A DNA stretch of 37,625 bases from CAUZJO01 sp963580245. Lineage in GTDB: Bacteria > Sumerlaeota > Sumerlaeia > MVZB01. The stretch covers positions 1 to 37,625 of the forward strand of contig CAUZJO010000025.1 in NCBI GenBank assembly GCA_963580245.1. The letters run 5' to 3'. The notes under the pieces are model-generated. The model was not told the DNA's origin and did not search any database. It was given only the letters and a program-made list of their open reading frames with translations. This document shows, piece after piece, positions 8,059 through 16,391 of the stretch. The position numbers were made by a program, and so were the translations under genes. Numbering within the stretch: the stretch's first letter is position 1; the number at the start of each line of letters is the position of its first letter.

Positions 8059-9954
8059 TCACTGCAACGGCAGAGTGTTCTCTGGGGCGAAGCGGGTCAT
8101 GTTGCGCATGGGGGCCTGCGTTCCCTTCAGATGGTCTCGTTGATAGAGAAGATACACGCCGGTTTGAGTCGTGCGCGGGCTGATGTCGATGATCGTGCTG
8201 CCCCGGAAGGTCAGCGTGTATTCCTTGGGCGGCACATTCTTGCCGTCTTTTTCCTCATCGAAGATGAGATACTTGTCGATCGTTTCTTGTAATGGAAATT
8301 CGAGCGTGATCTTCGAATTTTTCGTTAGGTTTGTGATCATGAGGCGCCGCCCCACTCGCGTCGGGCGAACCGGCCGGCCGTCGACCGAACAGGTTATGGT
8401 CTCGGGTCGAATCCACGACGGAACGCGGACCAGCGCGGTGCGCGCTTTCTTGTTGTGCAGCACGACCTTGCCCTCGTAGGGCAGGTAACTGTCGATGTCC
8501 ATCCAGTCCGAAGCGCGGTTGAGAAACATGTTCACGGTCGCTACGCCGCCGTCGAACCGCGTGATGCCGTGCCAGGCGTAGTAGAGGCCGATGGCACCGT
8601 TGGCCGTGCAGCAAGTCCCCGAGGCCGCGTTCGTATATGTCTTATAGCCCTGATTGAACGAGCCCATATAGCGCTTGAGCACCTCGTCATGTTCCGGGCC
8701 GACCTCCGCGGCGCGGCGCATGAGGTCCAGGTCGACCATCTGATGCGTGCCAAGGTGATTCCGCACGATTGCATCGACGTCATCCCAATAATCGCCAAGC
8801 CCGGCGTCGGTCAGCTTGGCCGCCAAAACCACGATGTCCGCCATGCCGCAAGTCTCGTCCACCGAATGATAAGGCGCGTGGCGGCGGTATTTCTCCGGCA
8901 ACGTCCACGACGGGAACCAGCCCATGCGCACGATGCCGTTGCGGACGGCGTGATCGTAGCCCTCGCGGACGATCTGTTTGAGCCGGGCGTCGTCCTCGGC
9001 CACGGCCAGGTCGAGCATGGCGTGCAGGTTGGTAATATTGCCGTGCACGTGACCGGCCCAGATGCCGTGCTCATGGCCGGGGTAGCCGTCCTCACTCGTG
9101 TCCTCCCACATGCTCGGCTTCATGACGAACCGGCCGACTTTCCTCGCAACCTCCATGGCCCGCTCGTCGCCCGACATCTCGTAGTACTTCACCAACGCCC
9201 GATACGATTGCGATTCTTCAAACTTGACCGAGCCTTCGTAGCCCTGCTGGTCGAAGCTGGGCTCCTCGGGAGGCTTGTAGGGAAAAGCCGGTTCGTGGCG
9301 CAGCGTCCAGTTCCACGAGCCATCGGGATTGCGGCTGCATTCGGGGGGGAAATAGGCGCGGTCCTCAACTTCAATGGCCGCCTCCTTCAATCCGTCGCAG
9401 ACCAGCGCGATCCAGTCGCGCCAGGCGTCATTCCCGTCGCGTTCATACCAGAGCTGCATCGCCAGCATGGCCAGTCCGTTGAACCACGGCAGTGAGGTGT
9501 TCTTCGGATGATGGAAGTCATGGTCGGGATAATAGATTTGGCCGTCTTCGCCGGTCTGATCGAGCATGGCGCGCATCATCTCGATCTCGACGTCCAGGTT
9601 GAGCCGGCTGCCGCTCATCGTGCGCATCATCGGCAAGGCGCGGACGTTCTTGCACAGGATGTCCCAGTTGCCACCCTTCGAGACTTCCAGCTTGCCGGGT
9701 CTGAAATTCAAATCTATCGTGGCATAGTATTTGTCCGGATTGACGTTGTGGGTCAGCACATTGACCGAAAACTCGGCCCTCCGGGCCAAGTCCAGCGTAT
9801 CGGGAACCTCGGCTTCATAGTATGCGCCCTTCGGCTTGATCGACTCGATGACCAGGACATCGTTCGGGTCCAGTGGTGCGCCTGTTGTCGAGCTTAATTG
9901 GCCGATCAAAACCCACGTGCCGATGACAAGACCACACCTGAAGCAATCAACCAT
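8059..9954 (-). CDS. GH127/DUF1680-like glycoside hydrolase (paralogue 1)
   Basis: A 631-residue protein with the (alpha/alpha)-barrel plus beta-sandwich layout of beta-L-arabinofuranosidase-like GH127/DUF1680 enzymes. The zinc-site residues known from the GH127 enzyme HypBA1 (Glu and Cys in E-x-C, then a Cys-Cys pair holding the nucleophile) are present as E367-T-C369 and C448-C449. The 79-residue spacing between the two sites is close to that enzyme's 77. The DIDSYLPYEGKVVLH and VRVPSWIRPE blocks begin the C-terminal beta domain. The N-terminus looks like a weak signal peptide, so export is possible. AGGAG lies 8 bases before the ATG. It is 99 bases downstream of grpE on the same strand. 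The true substrate cannot be read from sequence; the family also includes non-arabinose enzymes. Confidence 0.8.
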   Translation of the reverse strand: MVDCFRCGLVIGTWVLIGQLSSTTGAPLDPNDVLVIESIKPKGAYYEAEVPDTLDLARRAEFSVNVLTHNVNPDKYYATIDLNFRPGKLEVSKGGNWDILCKNVRALPMMRTMSGSRLNLDVEIEMMRAMLDQTGEDGQIYYPDHDFHHPKNTSLPWFNGLAMLAMQLWYERDGNDAWRDWIALVCDGLKEAAIEVEDRAYFPPECSRNPDGSWNWTLRHEPAFPYKPPEEPSFDQQGYEGSVKFEESQSYRALVKYYEMSGDERAMEVARKVGRFVMKPSMWEDTSEDGYPGHEHGIWAGHVHGNITNLHAMLDLAVAEDDARLKQIVREGYDHAVRNGIVRMGWFPSWTLPEKYRRHAPYHSVDETCGMADIVVLAAKLTDAGLGDYWDDVDAIVRNHLGTHQMVDLDLMRRAAEVGPEHDEVLKRYMGSFNQGYKTYTNAASGTCCTANGAIGLYYAWHGITRFDGGVATVNMFLNRASDWMDIDSYLPYEGKVVLHNKKARTALVRVPSWIRPETITCSVDGRPVRPTRVGRRLMITNLTKNSKITLEFPLQETIDKYLIFDEEKDGKNVPPKEYTLTFRGSTIIDISPRTTQTGVYLLYQRDHLKGTQAPMRNMTRFAPENTLPLQ

Positions 9955-10053
9955 AACGGCGACTCCTATATCCTTTTTGGAGATCTAACGAGGCGAGCGT
10001 TTGTTGCCTACCGATGATACTCGGTTCGTGGACGCATGCTCAATGGTTGAAAC

Positions 10054-10623
10054 TCAATCCCGAGCCACCTTGACCATCGCCGGGCGCAGGAGTTTGCCTT
10101 TGAGCGTGTAGCCTTCTTGGAAGACCTCGGCGATGTGGTTCTCGGGGAGGTCGCCGCCGGGGCCGGTGGTGACGGCCTCGTGCAGGTTGGGGTCGAAGGG
10201 TTGGGCCTGGGACTCGATTTTCTCCAGGCCGCCGGCCCCCAGCGCGTCGAGGAACTGTTTTTGGACCATGCGGACGCCGTTGAGCAGGGCGTTGATCGAC
10301 TCGCCGGGATTGGTGATCGCCCGCTCGAAGTTGTCCAGCACCGGCAGGAGCTGCTCGACCAGGTCTTTATTGGCCAACTCGATTTTCTGGGCCTGGTCGC
10401 GCTGGGTGCGCTTGCGGAAATTCTCAAACTCGGCCTGCTTGCGCAGCATTTGATCGCGCAGTTGTTCGATCAGCTTCTGGGTCTCGTCGGTCGGGACGGC
10501 GCTGGGGGCCGTCGAGCCGAATTCATGGACCCGCGCGCGGGTTTCGATTTCAGTCAGGCGATATCGCCGGCGCCTCAGTCGCCGTGCCAGCCTGCGGTCG
10601 GATCCGTTGTTTCGAGCGCTCAT
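10054..10623 (-). CDS. grpE: nucleotide exchange factor GrpE
   Basis: A 189-residue GrpE, the cytoplasmic ADP-release factor for DnaK. Landmarks are a basic N-terminus, the long coiled-coil with AEFENFRKRTQRD (about residues 65-77), LPVLDNFERAI, and the C-terminal beta domain with FDPNLHEAV and EVFQEGYTLKGKLLRPAMVKVA. ATG 10623 is preferred because GAGGA lies 10 bases upstream; a TTG three codons earlier is too close to that site. No dnaK, dnaJ or hrcA is adjacent and no CIRCE element was found upstream, so grpE here is detached from the usual heat-shock operon. A run of ten G (10671-10680) lies in its 5' region. Confidence 0.95.
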   Translation of the reverse strand: MSARNNGSDRRLARRLRRRRYRLTEIETRARVHEFGSTAPSAVPTDETQKLIEQLRDQMLRKQAEFENFRKRTQRDQAQKIELANKDLVEQLLPVLDNFERAITNPGESINALLNGVRMVQKQFLDALGAGGLEKIESQAQPFDPNLHEAVTTGPGGDLPENHIAEVFQEGYTLKGKLLRPAMVKVARD

Positions 10624-11113
10624 GGGGTTCAATTCCTCGGGCCGCCGGGAGGGGTCAGGGGGGTTCCGGCGGGGGGGGGGTAATAGGGGCTATGACCCGC
10701 CTCGGGGCCGCGCCGTCGGGTGGGCGATGGGCCGGCATGGGCGTGTCCAGCCCAAACTTGTATCAGAATCCACATGCCAGTTTCAAGCCCCAGCCTCGGC
10801 TCGCAAACCCCGGCTCGCGCCCTAGGGGAAACGCGCCCGCGCGATAGCCTTACAAAATTCCATGCGAGGTGATATATCACCTATAATGTTGCGTGCACGA
10901 GGGCAAGTGTCGTCCTCTTTGGGAATTGGCGTGTAGAGCTTCGCCGGGAATCGCGCGGGGGGACTGGCCAGCCCGTGCATGTCGGCGTCTCTGCATTCAC
11001 CGGCGGTCGGTGGGACCGCACCGGCTGGCTGCGGGTTTCGAATCGACGAGAAACGGGTCGAGAACGCCGTAGAGTTCTGGGAATACGAATAAACGCTAGA
11101 AAAGGGTCGCTTC
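10624..11113. other. divergent intergenic region, grpE / Gfo-Idh oxidoreductase
   Basis: About 490 bases with no gene. It holds a run of ten G (10671-10680), a perfect palindrome at 10867-10882 directly abutting a consensus TATAAT, and otherwise GC-rich sequence without recognised structure. It must carry promoters for both flanking genes. Confidence 0.6.
10867..10887 (+). promoter_or_regulatory. perfect palindrome overlapping a -10 box (operator/promoter candidate)
   Basis: AGGTGATATATCACCT (10867-10882) is a 16-base perfect palindrome. Its last T begins TATAAT (10882-10887), an exact -10 consensus on the plus strand. The -35 position (about 10859-10864, TCCATG) is poor, as expected for an activator-dependent or operator-controlled promoter. 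Transcription would start near 10894 and run about 220 bases before the oxidoreductase ATG. A dimeric regulator bound here would cover the -10 spacer and repress. Promoter direction is the less certain part. Confidence 0.5.
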
Positions 11114-12181
11114 ATGAAGCTGGAACCGGTGCGGCTTGGGATCATTGGCGCGGGCGGGGCGGTCCGGCGGCTGCATCTGCCCGTCCTGCGCCAGACGACG
11201 GAAGAATTCCGGATCGTGGGCGTGGCCGGCCGGAGCCGGGGCAACGCCGAGGAGGTCGCCCGGGAGGCGGGAGGGGCGGCGATCTATCCGAACCACGATG
11301 CCCTCCTTGCCGATTCTCGGATCGAGGCCGTCCTGGTCGCGGTCCCGATTATCGAAAACGCCAGGATTATCCTCGACGCGTTGCGTTCCGGCAAGCACGT
11401 GTTGGCCGAGAAGCCGATCGCCGCGACGGCGGAGCAGGCCCGCGAGGTGGTCCGGGCCGGCGCGGGTTGCGGCGACAGGATTTTGGAGATCGGCGAGAAT
11501 TTCCGCTATCGCGCCGATATCCTCGAGGCCGCCCGAATTGTCAGGGAAGGACGGATCGGCGAGGTCTTCGCTTTCCAGGTCCATGTCCAGTTCGATTTCG
11601 ACGACGAGAAACGCCAGGTTTGGACCGGTCGGAGCTGGCGCCGCCAACCCGAGCATGCCGGCGGATTCTTGCTCGATTCAGGGGTCCATTCGGTCTGTGG
11701 CGTGCGCGAAATTCTGGGTGAAATCGTACAAGTTTACGCCCAAACCCTGGACCGCCACCCCACCATCGGCGGGCCCGATACCTTATTGATGCAACTCACG
11801 CTCGCGGGCGGTGCCATCGGCCACTATTTCTCAACTTACACCGCCCGCGACGATCACGAGACCGTATTTGATTTGGTCGCTTTCGGAAGCCGCGGGACGC
11901 TACGGCTGACCGAGGGGAAGGTCATCTGGAACCGCGAACGGGGAACCGATCAGCGCGTCCACGAACCGGAAGATTACGACCGGGGCTACCCGGGCCAGTG
12001 GGCGAATTTCTACGGGGCGATTCGCCGCGGCGAGGCCGTGATCTCGACGGCACACAAGGCCCTGGTCGACCTGTTGGTCATCGACGCGGCCTTGCGCTCG
12101 GCCGCCGGCGGCCGGAGCGAATTATTACAAGCGAATGAAATCCGAGAAGACCGGCCCCCGACGGCGCCGGGGAGACCGTGA
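11114..12181 (+). CDS. Gfo/Idh/MocA-family NAD(P)-dependent oxidoreductase
   Basis: A 355-residue sugar or cyclitol dehydrogenase-type protein. The N-terminal Rossmann fold starts RLGIIGAGGAVRRLHLPVL (about residues 7-25), followed by VLVAVPIIENARIILDALRSGKHVLAEKPIA, including the family E-K-P motif whose Lys is catalytic. The C-terminal domain has GGFLLDSGVHSVCGVREILGE, supplying the D-x-x-x-H pair expected at the active site. A weak AAAGGG site lies about 9 bases before the ATG. No signal peptide is seen, so it is cytoplasmic. It sits 196 bases upstream of the second GH127-like gene on the same strand, which suggests oxidation of a sugar released by that enzyme; this is inference from context. 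Confidence 0.88.
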   Translation: MKLEPVRLGIIGAGGAVRRLHLPVLRQTTEEFRIVGVAGRSRGNAEEVAREAGGAAIYPNHDALLADSRIEAVLVAVPIIENARIILDALRSGKHVLAEKPIAATAEQAREVVRAGAGCGDRILEIGENFRYRADILEAARIVREGRIGEVFAFQVHVQFDFDDEKRQVWTGRSWRRQPEHAGGFLLDSGVHSVCGVREILGEIVQVYAQTLDRHPTIGGPDTLLMQLTLAGGAIGHYFSTYTARDDHETVFDLVAFGSRGTLRLTEGKVIWNRERGTDQRVHEPEDYDRGYPGQWANFYGAIRRGEAVISTAHKALVDLLVIDAALRSAAGGRSELLQANEIREDRPPTAPGRP

Positions 12182-12377
12182 ATCCGATCTTGGCCCGGCG
12201 GCCACGTTCATTCGCCCGCCCAGACCGTCCGCTGGTCGGGCGGCGGCGGGGGTCGTTTCCCACGGCACGGGGCGAGTGGTTCGTTTCCTCATATACAATT
12301 GCATATCCTTGAGATACAATCCGAAGTTCATGTCATCTATCAGGGATGATCCATTCGTTTGTTGGAGGAGATTGTCG

Positions 12378-14348
12378 ATGTGTCACCGTGTCGCGTTTGT
12401 CGCTGCCTTGTTATTCGCGCTTACCTTTCATTCGAAGGCGGAGCCGACGGAATCGGCCGCTGAATCCGCGCCGATGGAGGAATGGCGCGACCCGGTTTTC
12501 AAGTCGGCGAGGATCGCCGCGCCCATGTTAAAGGGCGAGTATTATGAGGCGGAGGCGCCGGACACGCTGGATCTGATCGAACGAGCCGAGTATTCGATCA
12601 ATGCCCTGACTCGCCTGCTCGAGCCGAAATACGATTATACGCAGAACTCCTTCGTCGAGTTTCGCGCCGACCCGCCGACCCTGATCATGGGTCACGGCGG
12701 CCTGACCAATCTGAACCCCAAGTGGATGGAGTCCATCGGCCTGATGCGACTGATGTCGGGCAGCACCACCAACATCGAGAGGGATGGCCGAATAGTCGAG
12801 AGCCTGATCCACAATACGGCGCCCGACGGCCTGACGTATCAGCCCGTGGATCATCCGGGCGCGTTTTACGATGACTTCACCAGGGAACAGGGCAAACCGG
12901 CGGCCGATATGTTCGGCGAGGGCCGGCAACTGTTGGCCCTGTCGGTTTGGACACAGCTCTCCTCGAACCCGATCTTTCGGGAGATCGCCGAGCGTAAGAT
13001 CGAACGGCTGCTCGAAATCGCCGTCCCCAAGGGTGACGCGCTTTATTACCGCCTGGGACGGGGTTACTACCCGGGCCAAAAGGACGCCGACAAAGTCGAG
13101 ATCTATGCGATCACCGACCACGAGGTCACCAAGGACAATGTCGGCATGGTCGGCACGGCGGCGTATCACACCGTCGGGACGGCCGCGATGGGGGCGGCGC
13201 GTTATTACCTGGTCACCGGCCACGAACCCGCCCTGAAACTGGCGCGCGGGATGGCCAATTATATCAGGAACGAAGCGAAAGTGATTGACGAGGACGGCCG
13301 CTGGCACGGTTGGCATTTCCATATCGTGGCCGCCGGGCTGCTGGGGGCGCTTGAGTACGCCGCCGCGGCGAATGACCGGGAGATGCTCGAATGGAGCCGG
13401 CGGGCCTATGAATACGGGAAAGTGATCGGCGACCCGATCCTTGGGTTCTACGCCGGGATACCCGGCTGCGGAGAATGCGAATATAACCCCGCCGCCGAAG
13501 AATGCGGCAAGGACCACGCGCGTGATTTCTCGGAACCGTGTTCCATTTCCGACATGATGATGATCGCGCTGAAACTGACGCGAGCGGGAATGGGGGACTA
13601 TTACGAGGACGTCGAGTATGCGATGCGCAACCTGTTCCTCGAACAGCAGGTGATTGATCTTGGATTCCTCGAGGATTTCCCCCAGGAGATTTCCGATAAA
13701 ATCGATTTGAAACCCACGGCGCCCGATCCGCTCCAGATGAGCACGGGAAACGCGGCCGAGCGTGGGGTCGGTTCGTGGGTTTGCTCCACGGTCGGCCAGT
13801 GGTATCTTGGCCAGCCCGGCCCTCAGGCCTGCTCCTGCTGCTTGGGGAACGGGGCGCGGGCGCTGTATTACGTTTGGGACAGCATCATGGATTCGGCGGG
13901 CGAGGACTTGCGGGTCAACATCCTGATGAACCGCGCCTCGGCGTGGGCCGACCTCGACAGCTATCTGCCCTACGAGGGCAAAGTCGTGCTGAAGATGAAA
14001 CAAGCAAAGAACGTCCACGTGCGCATCCCAAGTTGGACCAAGGACGGCGAGGTTTCGTGCGCCGTCAACGGCGAGTCGCGGCCGTTCGAGTGGGAGGGGC
14101 GATACGTTAATGTCGGTTCGACCCAGCCGGGCGACGTCGTTTCGGTCGAGTTTCCGATGCGCGAGGAGACGCTGTGGCGGCCGATCAAATCCGTCGTGTA
14201 TAAGACGCAGCTGCGCGGGTTTACGGTCGTCGCCCTCGAGCCGAAGCCGAAGATCACGCCCTTGTTCAATCGCGACCAGTACAAGCAAGACAAGACGCCA
14301 ACCCACAAAGTCGTTCGCTTCGCTTCGGCGAAGGAGTTAGTGTGGTAG
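12378..14348 (+). CDS. GH127/DUF1680-like glycoside hydrolase (paralogue 2, secreted)
   Basis: A 656-residue protein and a paralogue of the 8059-9954 product: both share a Y-Y-E-A-E-x-P-D-T-L-D-L opening, NRASxWxDxDSYLPYEGKVVL and VRIPSW blocks. The start at 12378 follows GGAGGAG by 7 bases and gives a clear signal peptide (MCHRVAFVAALLFALTFHSKA); the longer frame to 12135 overlaps the upstream gene and adds only arginine-rich sequence. The zinc-site residues are kept as E386-P-C388 and C487-C488, with an extra roughly 20 residues between them compared with the paralogue. Two more Cys (C364, C367) lie in GIPGCGECEYN just before. Probably periplasmic, releasing a sugar from a polymer; substrate unknown. 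Confidence 0.8.
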   Translation: MCHRVAFVAALLFALTFHSKAEPTESAAESAPMEEWRDPVFKSARIAAPMLKGEYYEAEAPDTLDLIERAEYSINALTRLLEPKYDYTQNSFVEFRADPPTLIMGHGGLTNLNPKWMESIGLMRLMSGSTTNIERDGRIVESLIHNTAPDGLTYQPVDHPGAFYDDFTREQGKPAADMFGEGRQLLALSVWTQLSSNPIFREIAERKIERLLEIAVPKGDALYYRLGRGYYPGQKDADKVEIYAITDHEVTKDNVGMVGTAAYHTVGTAAMGAARYYLVTGHEPALKLARGMANYIRNEAKVIDEDGRWHGWHFHIVAAGLLGALEYAAAANDREMLEWSRRAYEYGKVIGDPILGFYAGIPGCGECEYNPAAEECGKDHARDFSEPCSISDMMMIALKLTRAGMGDYYEDVEYAMRNLFLEQQVIDLGFLEDFPQEISDKIDLKPTAPDPLQMSTGNAAERGVGSWVCSTVGQWYLGQPGPQACSCCLGNGARALYYVWDSIMDSAGEDLRVNILMNRASAWADLDSYLPYEGKVVLKMKQAKNVHVRIPSWTKDGEVSCAVNGESRPFEWEGRYVNVGSTQPGDVVSVEFPMREETLWRPIKSVVYKTQLRGFTVVALEPKPKITPLFNRDQYKQDKTPTHKVVRFASAKELVW

Positions 14349-14411
14349 AGTCGTTCGCGAACACGCCGGGAAGCACCATTTCGTATTCGAGGCAACCAAA
14401 GGAGAACCGAC

Positions 14412-16196
14412 TTGAATGATCAAGCTGTAAAACCACGTTTCTCGACCATGCGGCTAAACCTACCGGGCGGCACGGTTCTCGCGCCAATGGTCCTTTGCGC
14501 GATGATTCTGATCGCCTTGGCGGGCCAACCCTGGGCCGCGGCGGCCGGCGAAGACGACGTCGTCAAAGAGACGGTGATGATGCCGACGCGGGACGGGACG
14601 CGACTGAAAACCAACATCTACCGCGATCCCAATCTGTCCGGACCCCTGCCCGTGCTCCTGCTGAAGACCGCTTACGGAACCGATCATGGTTTCGACGCCC
14701 AGGCGCGGCGGGTGGCGGCGCGGGGTTACATCGGCGTGACTCAGGACAGCAGCGGTCGATTCGGCTCCGAGGGCGAGTATAACGTCTACTGGGGCGAGCC
14801 GCCCGACGGCTTCGATACGGTCACCTGGATCAAGGAACAGCCCTGGTGCGACGGCCAGGTGGGCATGTGGGGCGGTTCGTACATGGGATCGGTCCAGTGG
14901 CTGACCGCGTGCACCGGAGCGCCACTCGATGCGCTCGCGCCATCGGCTTCGTGCAGTTATTTCTACCACAACGTTTATAACATGGGGGGCGTGATCATTC
15001 TGGCGCTGGTGCGGGCGGGGTTTGGCGCCAACGTCTACGGTCCACCGCCCGAAGCGGGACAGTCGCCGCTGTGGCCGCAGTGGTATCTGACGCTACCGCT
15101 GATGGATTTCGATGACGTGGTCGGATACGAAGCCCCCATGCAGATGAACATGGTCAAACACAACACGCCCGACGGCTTCTGGCGCGAGACCGACGCACGG
15201 AACTTCGAGGCCATGGATTTCCCCGCCCAGCACATCGTCGGCTATTATGACTTCATGTGCTTCGGCTCGGTCTACGCTTATCAGGGGATGCGCAGCCGTT
15301 CGGCCTCGGCCCACTCGCGCAACAACCAGCAATTGATCATCGGGCCCTGGGACCACGGCAGGGCCAGGAAGGTGGGGGACGTCGATTTTGGCGAGGCGGC
15401 CATCGTGGATGACCTGGCGGAGAACTTAGATTGGTACGACCGCTGGTTCAAGGGCATTGGGGCCGATAAGCCCTATCCCCGGGTGCGATACTTCGTGATG
15501 GGCGAGAACGTCTGGCGCGAGGCAACCGAGTGGCCGCCGCCTGAATCGACGCTGACGCCATTTTACCTCCACTCCGGCGGCGAGGCCAACACCCGCGGCG
15601 GCGACGGCCGAGTCGAGCGCGGGGCGCCCTCGACCGAGCAGAGGGCCGATCAGTTCGACGCCAATCCGGCCAACCCGGTTCCCAGCGCCCCCGCCCACGG
15701 CACAAAACACGTCGACGGTTTCGGACCCTACGACCAGCAGGCGGCGCAGGATCGCGAAGACGTCTTGGTTTTCCAGACCGAGCCGCTGGAGGAGCCGCTG
15801 ACGTTTGCCGGGATGCTCAACGCGGAGCTTTACGTCTCCACTAACACGCCCGACGCCGATTTCGTGGTCAAGGTCGTCGACGTGCACCCCGACGGGTTCG
15901 CTCATCCCCTGGCGAACGGAATCCTGCGGGCCAGCGCGCGTGAATCGCTGTCGGAGCGCAAGCCGCTCAAGCCGGGTGAGGTTTACCTGCTCGACGTCGA
16001 TCTCGGCCACGGCGCGGCCACGGTTTTTCCCGGCCACCGGCTCGCCATCCAAGTCCAGGGCAGCCACTTCCCCGTCTGGGAACGCAACGCCAACACCGGC
16101 GAGGGGCCGTTTGGTGGGAAGACTTTGGTTTCGACCCAGACCGTGTATCACGACCCGCGTCGTCCATCACGGATTCTGCTGCCCCTGGTTGATTAA
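14412..16196 (+). CDS. CocE/NonD-family alpha/beta hydrolase (peptidase S15-like), secreted
   Basis: A 594-residue exported hydrolase. Start TTG 14412 follows AAAGGAG by 7 bases. A hydrophobic signal segment (about residues 22-44) ends AAAAG. The S15 core has VMMPTRDGTRLKTNIYRD, the nucleophile motif GGSYMG (S156), GYYDF with D280, and IGPWDHG with H315, giving a plausible Ser-Asp-His triad. The C-terminal part (about 410-594) is the family's jelly-roll domain. Relatives cleave esters, amides or Xaa-Pro peptides, so the substrate stays open. It is 63 bases after the secreted GH127-like gene on the same strand; a shared job in removing ester-linked decorations from a polysaccharide is possible. 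Confidence 0.85.
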   Translation: MNDQAVKPRFSTMRLNLPGGTVLAPMVLCAMILIALAGQPWAAAAGEDDVVKETVMMPTRDGTRLKTNIYRDPNLSGPLPVLLLKTAYGTDHGFDAQARRVAARGYIGVTQDSSGRFGSEGEYNVYWGEPPDGFDTVTWIKEQPWCDGQVGMWGGSYMGSVQWLTACTGAPLDALAPSASCSYFYHNVYNMGGVIILALVRAGFGANVYGPPPEAGQSPLWPQWYLTLPLMDFDDVVGYEAPMQMNMVKHNTPDGFWRETDARNFEAMDFPAQHIVGYYDFMCFGSVYAYQGMRSRSASAHSRNNQQLIIGPWDHGRARKVGDVDFGEAAIVDDLAENLDWYDRWFKGIGADKPYPRVRYFVMGENVWREATEWPPPESTLTPFYLHSGGEANTRGGDGRVERGAPSTEQRADQFDANPANPVPSAPAHGTKHVDGFGPYDQQAAQDREDVLVFQTEPLEEPLTFAGMLNAELYVSTNTPDADFVVKVVDVHPDGFAHPLANGILRASARESLSERKPLKPGEVYLLDVDLGHGAATVFPGHRLAIQVQGSHFPVWERNANTGEGPFGGKTLVSTQTVYHDPRRPSRILLPLVD

Positions 16197-16391
16197 CCTG
16201 CGCATATCATACACATTGGCATGTATCTCTTGAACTCTCGCGGTCCGCGATAACGTTACGCTGATCACGGAATTCCTTTGAGGCTCGCGAGAGACTCTGG
16301 TACAAGATACCGTTCTGGCAGTCACGCGAGTTGGCGCCGATCGCGGCGGGGAAGGCCGCGCTTATTTTTGTCCTGGACGTCAGCGGGGGAA

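Noticed and set aside
12288..12320. Near-palindromic AT-rich stretch before the second GH127-like gene as an operator
   Set aside because: Symmetry is broken at several positions and no -35/-10 pair with proper spacing fits.
12135..12377. Extended N-terminus of the second GH127-like protein
   Set aside because: Overlaps the oxidoreductase gene and adds arginine-rich sequence before a clear signal peptide with a well-placed GGAGGAG.
12528..14306. 592-codon minus-strand frame opposite the second GH127-like gene
   Set aside because: No recognisable family and a shadow composition; the plus strand has catalytic motifs, a signal peptide and a good ribosome site.
16200..16240. ATACA...TGTAT inverted repeat between the CocE gene and aspS
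   Set aside because: Five-base arms with imperfect flanks and no T-run; too weak to call a terminator or operator.
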